A DNA stretch of 64,000 nt from Flavisolibacter tropicus (lineage in GTDB: Bacteria; Bacteroidota; Bacteroidia; Chitinophagales; Chitinophagaceae), in assembly GCF_001644645.1 (NCBI RefSeq), contig NZ_CP011390.1:434001-498000 (forward strand), given 5' to 3'. Every line of letters begins with the position of its first letter. The stretch's first letter is position 1. The notes under the pieces were generated by a model. It was not told the DNA's origin and searched no databases. It was given only the letters and a program-made list of their open reading frames with translations. Of the stretch, positions 27,893 through 36,456 are shown one piece after another. Made by a program: the position numbers and the translations under genes.

Positions 27893-30800
27893 ATGCTACA
27901 TCTTAACACAATGAGGCAATGGCTGTATACTTTGGCTATTGTACAGCTATTTCTAATTCCACCAGCCTTTGCGTATTCAGGGTCAAACGATAAGTTTGAC
28001 CGAGGGTATAAAAATCTTTTTCAAGAAGTAACCGGACGTATTATAGGGGCAGACGGAAAACCACTTTCCGGTGTAAGTGTTACTGTAAAAGGAACATCAA
28101 GAGGTACCACCACAGATGCAAACGGGGCTTTTTCAATAAATGCCAATCGGGGCGAGGTGCTAGTAGTTTCCTATGTTGGATATCAAGCTCAGGAGTTTAC
28201 AGTTGGCGATGATAAAACGCTAGCTATTACATTAACGGCTACCTCAGGCCAACTCAGTGAAGTAGTGGTAACAGCTTTAGGCGTAAGAAGGGAGCGTAAA
28301 GCCCTGGGCTATTCTGTAACAGAAGTAAAAGGAGAGGAATTGACCAGAGCCAGGGAGGTAAATGTTGTCAACTCGCTGGCAGGTAGAGTAGCCGGCTTAA
28401 ATGTAAATGGAGTTGCTGGCGGACCGGGCTCTTCTTCCAATTTAATTATTAGAGGTATATCCAGTATTAGTGGTACCAACCAGCCATTATATGTGGTTAA
28501 TGGTGTACCCATGGAGGGGCAACCTAATTCCCAATATTCACAGCAGGGTACCCAGTTTGATAACGGTCCAGATAGGGGCGACGCTATAGGAAACCTTAAT
28601 CCAGATGATATAGAAACTATTTCGGTATTGAAAGGGGCTGCCGCTTCTGCCTTGTATGGTTATCGGGCCAAGGCTGGTGTTATTATGATTACTACTAAAA
28701 GCGGTAGAGGAGATGGCATTGAGTTTAATTCAAATTATGTTGCTGAAACAATCATTGATCCAACCGATTGGCAATATGTATACGGACAGGGTGCTAATAA
28801 TATAAAACCACCAAACCAAGCTGCTGCTTTTACATCTGGCCAATCCAGCTATGGCGGGAAACTCGATGGTTCATCGGTTGTGCAATTTGACGGTATAAGC
28901 CGCCCATACATTGCCCAAAAAGACAACCTGGAAAACTTTTACCGTACAGGAGGTTCATTTACGAATACACTGGCCTTCAATAAAAGTTTTACAGGGGGCG
29001 CTTTACGTTTTTCAGCCAGTAATCTTTCTAACAATGCTGTGATTCCCAACTCCGGTTTAGATCGGCAAAACTTCAGCTTGAATGGAAACTTTTCTCCAAT
29101 GAATAATTTGACCATTGATGTGCGCATGAACTATATTATAGAGAATGCCAAAAACAGACCTTTTTTATCAGATGGTCCTGGTAATGCCAACTTCAATGTC
29201 ATGTTCCTGCCAACAAGTGTAAATGTGAATGATTTGCAGCCTGCAACAACGCCCGATGGGAAAGAGCGTTCTTATTCAGATAACACGTTTGCAACCAACC
29301 CTTGGTTTGCAGCCTATAACTTTATTACCAACACCAAAAGAGACAGATTGCTATCTACTGCCACTGTTCGTTATACGTTTAATAATGGCTTATTCTTACA
29401 AGGACGAGCAGGTCGCGATGCCTATACAGACCGCTATACACAGGTAGTGCCTACGGGAACTGCCTATCGGCCAAATGGTTCAATAAATGAACAAACCTAT
29501 CAATTTGGTGATATTAACGTGGACGGTCTGGCGGGTATGACATTTAACCTGGGTGGCAACGGTATGACATTAACACCAAACATTGGTGCCAGCTACCGTA
29601 GAACAAAGGATGAAAATATAACCAATACAGGATCTGACTTTGCTATACCATTCCTGTACAATATTAATAATACAAAAAGTAAAGGCACTACTGCTCTTAA
29701 AACAGACCAGGAAGTACAGTCTTTATATGGCACATTAGAGTTTGATATCCGTGATTTCTTATACCTTACGGGCTCTGTTCGCAGTGACTGGTTTTCAACT
29801 TTGGCCGCAATAGACAGAGACAATAAACTGAATGTGGTTTATCCTTCCGTCAGTGCCTCATTTATTTTTTCAGAGTTTCTTAAGTTGCCCTGGATGACCT
29901 TTGGTAAGCTAAGAGCTGGTTATGCGGAAGTAGGTCAAGCTACAACACCTTATCAAACAGCGCTTTATTATTCTTTGCTGAGTCCTACCTTAAACGGCGC
30001 TCCGTTAGGTAATATCGTGAATCCAAACGTGCCTAATAATGAGTTGAAACCTTCCAGGGCTCAGGAATTTGAAATAGGCACAGAGCTACGCTTCTTTAAT
30101 AACCGTTTAGGCTTAGATCTGACCTTTTATGACAAAAGATCAAAGGATGAAATTGTATTTGCTCCTGCTTCCACAACATCAGGCTATAATGGTGCAGTGT
30201 TGAATATAGGGGAGATGAAGAACGTAGGATTTGAAGCCTTAATTACAGGTACGCCTATACGCACTGGCGATTTTAACTGGACTACCTCTTTAAACGGGTC
30301 GGTTAATGACAATGAAGTGATCAAACTGGCTGCCGGACAATCATCGTTGCCAATTTCAGTATCCAGGTCTGGTGTAGGCTTTACACGACATGTAGTAGGA
30401 GAGCCTGCCGTACAGGTAATGGCTTATGATTATAAGTATGACGCTTCTGGTAAAGTAGTTTTAGATGCCAATGGTATCCCTGCAAGAGGGGATCTGGTTC
30501 CTTTTGGTTCTGCTTATCATAAATGGATTGCTGGTTGGAATAATGAAATTACTTATAAAAGAGCCAACCTTTCTTTCCTGATTGATGGCAAATGGGGTGG
30601 AAAGATCTTTTCAGCTACCGATTTTTATGGCTATTTATTTGGTTTGCATAAAGCTACCCTTGAAAATAGAGAAGGCACTTTTGGTACAGCTAATGTAAAT
30701 GCTGCTACTTACTATGGTACAATAGCCAGTAATATTTCAAAAACATTCGTGAATGACGCCAGCTTTATAAAGCTTCGGCAGATTACGCTGGGCTATAGTT

Positions 30801-30991
30801 TCCCAAGCCTTTTTAATAATCATATCAAGGGCTTGAATATTAGCCTGGTAGCCAGGAACCTGGCCATCCTTATGAAAAAGACAGATAACATTGACCCTGA
30901 AGGCAATTTTACGCCTTTAGCACAAGGGTTAGAGCTAGGTGGCGTACCGCCAGTTCGTTCCTATGGTATCAATTTAAACGTTCGTTTATAA
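27893..30991 (+). CDS. SusC/RagA family TonB-dependent outer-membrane transporter
   Basis: Energy-dependent importer of glycans across the outer membrane with the SusD partner downstream. About 1032 aa. Signal peptide LYTLAIVQLFLIPPAFAYS, a carboxypeptidase-D-like domain (VTGRIIGADGKPLSGVSVTVKG), a plug domain (SEVVVTALGVRRERKALGYS, then LIIRGISSISGTNQPLYVVNG), and a C-terminal beta-barrel ending GINLNVRL. The start at 27893 (or 27911) is preferred over 27833 because the signal peptide follows directly. It is followed by SusD after 25 bp and then GH18, suggesting chitin-type or GlcNAc-containing substrates. Confidence 0.95.
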   Translation: MLHLNTMRQWLYTLAIVQLFLIPPAFAYSGSNDKFDRGYKNLFQEVTGRIIGADGKPLSGVSVTVKGTSRGTTTDANGAFSINANRGEVLVVSYVGYQAQEFTVGDDKTLAITLTATSGQLSEVVVTALGVRRERKALGYSVTEVKGEELTRAREVNVVNSLAGRVAGLNVNGVAGGPGSSSNLIIRGISSISGTNQPLYVVNGVPMEGQPNSQYSQQGTQFDNGPDRGDAIGNLNPDDIETISVLKGAAASALYGYRAKAGVIMITTKSGRGDGIEFNSNYVAETIIDPTDWQYVYGQGANNIKPPNQAAAFTSGQSSYGGKLDGSSVVQFDGISRPYIAQKDNLENFYRTGGSFTNTLAFNKSFTGGALRFSASNLSNNAVIPNSGLDRQNFSLNGNFSPMNNLTIDVRMNYIIENAKNRPFLSDGPGNANFNVMFLPTSVNVNDLQPATTPDGKERSYSDNTFATNPWFAAYNFITNTKRDRLLSTATVRYTFNNGLFLQGRAGRDAYTDRYTQVVPTGTAYRPNGSINEQTYQFGDINVDGLAGMTFNLGGNGMTLTPNIGASYRRTKDENITNTGSDFAIPFLYNINNTKSKGTTALKTDQEVQSLYGTLEFDIRDFLYLTGSVRSDWFSTLAAIDRDNKLNVVYPSVSASFIFSEFLKLPWMTFGKLRAGYAEVGQATTPYQTALYYSLLSPTLNGAPLGNIVNPNVPNNELKPSRAQEFEIGTELRFFNNRLGLDLTFYDKRSKDEIVFAPASTTSGYNGAVLNIGEMKNVGFEALITGTPIRTGDFNWTTSLNGSVNDNEVIKLAAGQSSLPISVSRSGVGFTRHVVGEPAVQVMAYDYKYDASGKVVLDANGIPARGDLVPFGSAYHKWIAGWNNEITYKRANLSFLIDGKWGGKIFSATDFYGYLFGLHKATLENREGTFGTANVNAATYYGTIASNISKTFVNDASFIKLRQITLGYSFPSLFNNHIKGLNISLVARNLAILMKKTDNIDPEGNFTPLAQGLELGGVPPVRSYGINLNVRL

Positions 30992-31016
30992 CTATTCTTT
31001 CCCCATTTTAATTGTT

Positions 31017-32609
31017 ATGATTATGAAACACTATATAAAAATATTTGGTTTTATTCTGGCTGGGTCCCTGTTGATACAAGGGTGTACTAAGGATTATCCA
31101 GAAATCAACACAGACCCCCTATCTTCTTCTCAGGCTAGTTTTAATCCTAATTATCTCTTAACTACTTCCGAGCTAACTTATACAGGTAGCACCGATTTTA
31201 GTTATGAAACCTGGCGCGCTAATTTGATCTATGCATCTACCATGATACAAGGTTTGTCCACTGTGGTAAGCTATTGGGCAGGTGACAAGTATTTACTGAA
31301 CCAGGGCTATACGGGTGCTTATTGGGAGAAAGCTTACCCGGATCAGGTGAAATCAGTTGTGGACCTGGTGCAATTCACAAAAGATAAGACGCAGTATAAA
31401 AACCTTTACCAGATAGCGCGTATCATGAAGGCTTTGATCTTTGAGCGTATAACAGATTTGTATGGTGATGTGCCTTATTCTGAAGCGGGGTTGGGCTATT
31501 ATTCTAATAATTATTTTCCTAAGTACGACAAACAGCAGGATATCTATAATGACCTGCTAAAAGAAGTAGAAGAAGCTACTAATGCACTGGATCCTGCAGC
31601 AGATAAACCATCTGGTGATGTTATTTATAATGGTGATATTGCTAAGTGGCAACGTTTTGGCAATTCCTTATTATTAAGAATAGGTATGCGCCTGGTAAAA
31701 GTTGATGCTGCAAAAGCTCAAGCTACTGCCACAAAGGTGCAGGGCAAAACATTTACCAGTAATGCAGATAATGCTTTACTAAAACATGATGCTACTGGCG
31801 GAAGAACAACCATTAACAGAAACAGTCAGGTACTAATTGGCGATGGTGGACAGGAGCATTACTATGTTAAGTGGTCAAAGACATTCATTGACATGCTAAA
31901 AACAAATACTGATCCTCGCTTAGGAAGGATTGCCGTTACAAAGCTCTATACGGATCCTAATAGTAAAATACAAAGTACAAGTTTTATCACTACTCCAGCT
32001 GTACAGAAAGGTATGCCTAATGGTAAAGATCTAAGCGGTATAGCAGGAAGAGATATTTCTTCTGATCCATCGTATACTACTTTCCCTGACTATTCCTCAC
32101 CAAATCCTGGCATGATCAAGCGAGATGGCCCTACATTTATCCTGACTTATGCAGAAACAGAGTTGTTATTGGCTGACGCCGCACAGCGATTTGGTATTAC
32201 CACATCCGGAAGTGCCGCACAGCATTATAACAATGGTGTAAAAGCCGCTATTACATATTTGGGCCAATACGATGCTACATTGGCTATTCCGGATGCGGAA
32301 GCCGATGCCTATATTGCAACCCACCCTTATGTAGCCGCTACTGGTCTACAAATGATCAATACGCAATACTGGATCCATACGAATACTATGTTTGACTTTT
32401 ATGAGTCTTGGTCCAACTGGCGGAGAACAGGTTTCCCTGTATTAGTTCCAGTGAACTATCCTAATAATGTTACGAATGGAACGATCCCACGCCGGTTTTT
32501 ATATCCATCATTTGAAGCAAACACTAACCCAGTGAATTATAAGGCTGCACAGGAAGGCATTCCGGGTGGTGATTTGCTAACATCACGCGTATGGTGGGAT
32601 AAGCAATAA
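31017..32609 (+). CDS. SusD/RagB family outer-membrane lipoprotein (SusD-like_2 type)
   Basis: Surface glycan-binding lid of the SusC transporter. 530 aa. Signal FGFILAGSLLIQGCTKDYPEINTDP gives a lipobox cysteine at about residue 23, typical of SusD. TPR-like helices follow (QIARIMKALIFERITDLYGDVPYSEA), and the C-terminal part has DFYESWSNWRRTGFPVL. The start may be two codons downstream (31023). It is co-transcribed with SusC; a hairpin separates it from GH18. Confidence 0.94.
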   Translation: MIMKHYIKIFGFILAGSLLIQGCTKDYPEINTDPLSSSQASFNPNYLLTTSELTYTGSTDFSYETWRANLIYASTMIQGLSTVVSYWAGDKYLLNQGYTGAYWEKAYPDQVKSVVDLVQFTKDKTQYKNLYQIARIMKALIFERITDLYGDVPYSEAGLGYYSNNYFPKYDKQQDIYNDLLKEVEEATNALDPAADKPSGDVIYNGDIAKWQRFGNSLLLRIGMRLVKVDAAKAQATATKVQGKTFTSNADNALLKHDATGGRTTINRNSQVLIGDGGQEHYYVKWSKTFIDMLKTNTDPRLGRIAVTKLYTDPNSKIQSTSFITTPAVQKGMPNGKDLSGIAGRDISSDPSYTTFPDYSSPNPGMIKRDGPTFILTYAETELLLADAAQRFGITTSGSAAQHYNNGVKAAITYLGQYDATLAIPDAEADAYIATHPYVAATGLQMINTQYWIHTNTMFDFYESWSNWRRTGFPVLVPVNYPNNVTNGTIPRRFLYPSFEANTNPVNYKAAQEGIPGGDLLTSRVWWDKQ

Positions 32610-32621
32610 ATTGTCCTCTTA

Positions 32622-32650
32622 AATTAAGCCCCGTAATGGGGCTTAATTAT
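32622..32650 (+). terminator. Hairpin between SusD and GH18 genes
   Basis: Perfect 11-bp stem AATTAAGCCCC (32622-32632) with GGGGCTTAATT (32638-32648), 5-nt loop. The T-run after it is poor, so it may be a partial terminator or an mRNA 3'-end stabiliser that lowers chitinase expression relative to susCD. Confidence 0.7.
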
Positions 32651-32692
32651 TTAATCTATGTCAATACCTTTAAAGACTTTAACCCACGAAAT

Positions 32693-33799
32693 ATGAGCAC
32701 TTACAAGCGTTTTCTTTCTTTTCTATATTTACTGTTTTCTTTTATTTATATCCATACCGCTCAAGCGCAAACAAAAAAGGAGTTGGCTGTAATTGCTTAC
32801 TATGCAGGCAATTCTACAGCCATTGACAGTTTTGATGTAAGTAAGCTAACACAAATTATTTACAGCTTTGGTCATTTGAAGGGTAATCAATTATTCATTA
32901 GAAAAGCTGAAGACAGCTTAACTATTCAAAAGCTGGTTTCTTTAAAGTCTAAATATCCTGGTTTAACGGTGTTGTTGTCGTTAGGCGGATGGGGTGGTTG
33001 TGAAACCTGTTCTGATGTATTTTCTAAGAAGAAAGGACGTAAAGAATTTGCCCGCTCCACCAAAAAAGTGATTACTTATTTTGGTGCTGATGGTATTGAT
33101 CTGGATTGGGAATATCCTGTTATATCCGGCTACCCGGGACATAAATACCAGGAACAAGACAGAAAGAATTTTACAAAGCTGGTAAAGCAGTTGCGTAAAA
33201 CATTAGGTGAAAAGAAGGAGGTAACGTTTGCGGCTGGTGTATCCAAGAAGTTTTTTGAACAATCAGTTGATTGGAAGAAAGTGATGCCCATTGTAAACCG
33301 GGTAAACCTAATGACTTATGACCTGGCCAATGGTACTGTATCAGGAATAGGACATCATACGCCTCTGTATTCTACGCCCATGCAGCTATCTTCAGCCGAC
33401 TTCGCCATTAAATTCCTTGACTCCTTACACATTCCCCGCAACAAGTTGGTAATAGGCGCTGGCTTTTATGCACGCATATTTGAAATGAAGGATACAGTAA
33501 ATAAGGGGTTGTACCAAGCGGGTACCTTTCAAAAATCAATTCCTTTTAAAGCCTTTGATAGCACCTTTTCGGCAGCAAACGGATTTACCTATTACTGGGA
33601 TCCGGTAGCACAAGCCCCTTATTATTTTAATGCGGAGAAAAAGCTGTTTGTTACCATGGATGATTTGAAATCCATTCAGTTAAAAACACAGTATGCTATT
33701 GATAAAGGCTTGGATGGAATTATGTTCTGGCAATTGACGCAAGATAAAAAGGAGGGAGGGCTTGTGGATATGATCAATAAGACAAAGAAGGCGTTGTAG
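32693..33799 (+). CDS. GH18 chitinase, secreted
   Basis: Hydrolyses beta-1,4-linked GlcNAc polymers (chitin or related). About 368 aa: signal peptide FLSFLYLLFSFIYIHTAQA then a single GH18 barrel. LTVLLSLGGWGGCETC is the SxGG motif, GADGIDLDWEYPV the DxxDxDxE catalytic motif with Glu as proton donor, and RVNLMTYDLAN plus GIMFWQLTQD the later barrel strands. The start at 32693 is chosen because the signal peptide begins there. No chitin-binding module or T9SS tail is seen. It is the third gene of the SusC-SusD-GH18 locus. Confidence 0.93.
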   Translation: MSTYKRFLSFLYLLFSFIYIHTAQAQTKKELAVIAYYAGNSTAIDSFDVSKLTQIIYSFGHLKGNQLFIRKAEDSLTIQKLVSLKSKYPGLTVLLSLGGWGGCETCSDVFSKKKGRKEFARSTKKVITYFGADGIDLDWEYPVISGYPGHKYQEQDRKNFTKLVKQLRKTLGEKKEVTFAAGVSKKFFEQSVDWKKVMPIVNRVNLMTYDLANGTVSGIGHHTPLYSTPMQLSSADFAIKFLDSLHIPRNKLVIGAGFYARIFEMKDTVNKGLYQAGTFQKSIPFKAFDSTFSAANGFTYYWDPVAQAPYYFNAEKKLFVTMDDLKSIQLKTQYAIDKGLDGIMFWQLTQDKKEGGLVDMINKTKKAL

Positions 33800-33978
33800 G
33801 TGGTGACTCTCTATTTAAGAATATTCATAGTGCTATTGGAGAAAACGCTAACGGTGAAGTAAAAAATAAATGAATCATGCCATACCTCTTTTAGGGAACC
33901 ACAATATTTAACAAACAACCCTTATTTTGCAATGTTTGGAAACGGTAAGAGCGGTTCCACATTGTAAAGCTGTCTCCT

Positions 33979-34629
33979 ATGATGAATGACATCCTTCAAA
34001 CCATAGAACATCTCCGTCATTACGAAGAGATCATGTTATATGGTAACTTATTAGATGTGGCAGAGAACCATGAACGAGAAGTAGCTGACTACCTTGAGAA
34101 GGAATACCAACTAGAGCGTCTTCATTATCCCTTTGATGCTCCCGTTTTCGAACCAGCTGCTGCACAATGGGCTGGAAAATACATCTATATAGCCGCTCAG
34201 CTTTTATTATACCGTGAAAACAAACCGGACGAATTAGCTGCCTTACTGGCGCCTTACAAGGGAGTGATTACAGCCGGTGCTATACTCTCCGCTGATCTGG
34301 TGCTACGGTTTCTGCCAGATATTATCAAACACCTGAAAGCTATTGATCCGGAAGATAACTTGGTTGACTTACTGGAAGAACAATTGCATATTTGGCATTA
34401 TTCAGCAATCGGTTACTCTTTACGGCAAGACGCATTACATTTTGAAAATATTGTATCAAATCCATGCGTATGCCAATTATATACAGATCGGGTAGTGGTT
34501 CATAAGGACCATCGCCTGGCAGCGCATCCAGCATTACGAAAACACGTTCTCGCTTCTCTGGGCCTACATGTCCCTACCTATTGGAATGATTTTCAAATAC
34601 AACTAACTGCAGAAAATGGAAACTGTTGA
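33979..34629 (+). CDS. Helical accessory protein of the MoxR-vWA-beta-propeller ternary system (first gene)
   Basis: 216 aa, no signal peptide, mostly alpha-helical with acidic and leucine-rich stretches (EEIMLYGNLLDVAENHEREVADYLEKEY; LLYRENKPDELAALLAPYKG). I do not recognise a catalytic motif. It is first in a run of six overlapping genes and overlaps the MoxR ATPase gene by 14 bp. Position and content fit one of the accessory 'bpX' families named for these systems; I cannot say which number. About 180 bp separate it from the chitinase gene. The exact start may be the second Met codon. Confidence 0.72.
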   Translation: MMNDILQTIEHLRHYEEIMLYGNLLDVAENHEREVADYLEKEYQLERLHYPFDAPVFEPAAAQWAGKYIYIAAQLLLYRENKPDELAALLAPYKGVITAGAILSADLVLRFLPDIIKHLKAIDPEDNLVDLLEEQLHIWHYSAIGYSLRQDALHFENIVSNPCVCQLYTDRVVVHKDHRLAAHPALRKHVLASLGLHVPTYWNDFQIQLTAENGNC

Positions 34630-35746
34630 TCAATTAAACAAAGTATTGTCCTTTGTAAAGGAATCCTTTGTAGGTAAAAATGAAATTATCGACTTACTCG
34701 GCATTAGCCTGATTGCGCGTGAAAATGCTTTTCTTCTAGGCCCTCCCGGAACGGCCAAAAGTGCCATTATCCGGCAACTGTCAATGTGTATTGAAGGAGG
34801 GAAGAACTTTGAGTACCTGCTCACCCGCTTTACTGAGCCAAATGAAATATTTGGTCCTTTTGATATACGCAAGCTAAAGGAAGGCGAGCTGGTAACCAAT
34901 ACAGAGGGAATGATGCCGGAAGCATCACTGGTATTTTTAGACGAAATCTTTAATGCGAACAGTGCTATTCTGAATAGCCTGCTAATGGCGTTAAATGAAC
35001 GGATATTCAGGAGGGGAAGAGAAACCCGAAAACTACCGGCTCTTATGTTCGTAGGTGCCAGTAATGTACTGCCCGAGGATGAAACACTGAATGCCTTACT
35101 GGATCGTTTCCTGGTTCGGATGAAGTGTGATTATGTTGATCCGGACTTGTTAAATGAAGTGTTATTGGCTGGTTGGACACTGGAAAACAGAGAGGCTAGC
35201 GAGAGACCATTTATTATACCAGAGGAGGTCGTTACTTTGCAGCAAGCCTGCCGCAAGGTGGATCTTACACCCATTCGAAAGCAGTATGTTGACCTGGTTC
35301 ACAGCTTACGGAGCACAGGTATAAAAGTTTCCGATCGTAGGGGTGTAAAAATTCAAAACCTGATTGCAGCCAGTGCGCTTATGTGTAAACGTAAAGAAGC
35401 CATCCTTTCTGATCTCTGGGTCATGAAATATATATGGGACACCGAAGAGCAGATTGAAATACTGGCTGGTATTATCGATTCTGTAATAGCAAAGGAGACC
35501 AGTATGCATTCTCATCCACAAGCGTTGTTCAACACCGCTCCAAACGGTGAGGAGCTGATAAAAGAAGTGCAGCTGCTTCAAAACAGGTGGAGCACCCAAA
35601 CACTTTCCTTTGAAGAGCAGAATGTAATCAAGGATAAACTGCGGTATGTTCAAACCCGCAATAGCTGGATTAAAAATGCTGAACATCAGCAGCATATTCA
35701 AACCGCAATAGATTCTTTATGGCAATCGATACTACAGGCAGTATAA
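34616..35746 (+). CDS. MoxR/RavA-type AAA+ ATPase of the ternary system
   Basis: Hexameric AAA+ chaperone ATPase, 376 aa. Walker A GPPGTAKS at 42-49, the MoxR insert signature RFTEPNEIFGPFDIRKL at 71-87, Walker B LVFLDEIF with Asp109-Glu110, sensor 1 VGASN with Asn150, arginine-finger region ALLDRFLVR with Arg164, and a lid domain after about 230 (sensor-2 segment SDRRGVKIQNLIAASAL). The motifs are intact, so ATP hydrolysis is expected. MoxR enzymes typically act on vWA-domain partners; here the partner is the gene at 36453. It overlaps both neighbours. Confidence 0.94.
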   Translation: METVDQLNKVLSFVKESFVGKNEIIDLLGISLIARENAFLLGPPGTAKSAIIRQLSMCIEGGKNFEYLLTRFTEPNEIFGPFDIRKLKEGELVTNTEGMMPEASLVFLDEIFNANSAILNSLLMALNERIFRRGRETRKLPALMFVGASNVLPEDETLNALLDRFLVRMKCDYVDPDLLNEVLLAGWTLENREASERPFIIPEEVVTLQQACRKVDLTPIRKQYVDLVHSLRSTGIKVSDRRGVKIQNLIAASALMCKRKEAILSDLWVMKYIWDTEEQIEILAGIIDSVIAKETSMHSHPQALFNTAPNGEELIKEVQLLQNRWSTQTLSFEEQNVIKDKLRYVQTRNSWIKNAEHQQHIQTAIDSLWQSILQAV

Positions 35747-36456
35747 GTTACTACTTATCGCTGGCTGGGGAGCATGCGGCGTACCTTGGTACCATCCGGC
35801 ATTGGGAGAATCTGAAGATTGCTTACGAGGGAAATGTGGTTTGGGTTAAGGATTTGTCTCCTGTGCAGGTCGATAGCCTGGAGGTAAAAAGTATTCCTTT
35901 CAAAGAGCTCTATTATGCCCAGGACGGAAAACTGTTTCTAAAAGGAAGTCTGCTTCCCAGTCGGAATCTGCCTTCTTTATTATGGACACCTATAGGGCGC
36001 GGACTCGCAGTAACGCTACCCGCGTATAATCATAATTATTTCGGTCTTACCGGTAATGTCAATATACGATTGGCTCCATCTGAAAAAGAGACAGAAAGCC
36101 TTGTTTTAAGGGTTAATATTAATGTGCTGCAAAACTATATAGTAACGGCGCCGGCTATCCGCTTGGAGGGTTTGCAATGGACAGTGTTAGGCGCAACAGA
36201 AGCACTGCTCTTAGGTGCTCCTTTACTGCCATTACAAGGACAAGCCTTCTGGCGTAGTGGCGATTTCCTGCTGCCAGCCGGATTTGACCTGGAGCTTTAT
36301 GCGGTGTCAGATGATCTGAGCCAGTTGCTAAATCCGGAGGGCGACAGTTGGATACTATGGCAAGAAGACGGCCGCTATAGCAAGCTGGACAAGCAAGCCT
36401 TTACACCGCTCTCTATCAGTTCATTTCGGTTAACGATGGAAAGGAGGACCGTGTGA
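35719..36456 (+). CDS. Ternary-system accessory protein, beta-rich (third gene)
   Basis: 245 aa, no signal peptide or membrane segment. Predicted mostly beta and hydrophobic (ENLKIAYEGNVVWVKDLSP, KLFLKGSLLPSRNLPSLLW, AIRLEGLQWTVLGATEALLL). Family and function not recognised beyond its constant position between MoxR and vWA genes in such systems. It overlaps the MoxR gene by 28 bp and its stop overlaps the GTG of the vWA gene by four bases, so it is translationally coupled to both. It may help dock the ATPase onto its vWA partner (inference). Confidence 0.7.
   Translation: MAIDTTGSISYYLSLAGEHAAYLGTIRHWENLKIAYEGNVVWVKDLSPVQVDSLEVKSIPFKELYYAQDGKLFLKGSLLPSRNLPSLLWTPIGRGLAVTLPAYNHNYFGLTGNVNIRLAPSEKETESLVLRVNINVLQNYIVTAPAIRLEGLQWTVLGATEALLLGAPLLPLQGQAFWRSGDFLLPAGFDLELYAVSDDLSQLLNPEGDSWILWQEDGRYSKLDKQAFTPLSISSFRLTMERRTV

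Noticed and set aside
33800..33978. Promoter of the ternary system at TTATTTTG (about 33931)
   Set aside because: It differs from TAnnTTTG and no -33 box is present; too weak to list as a feature.
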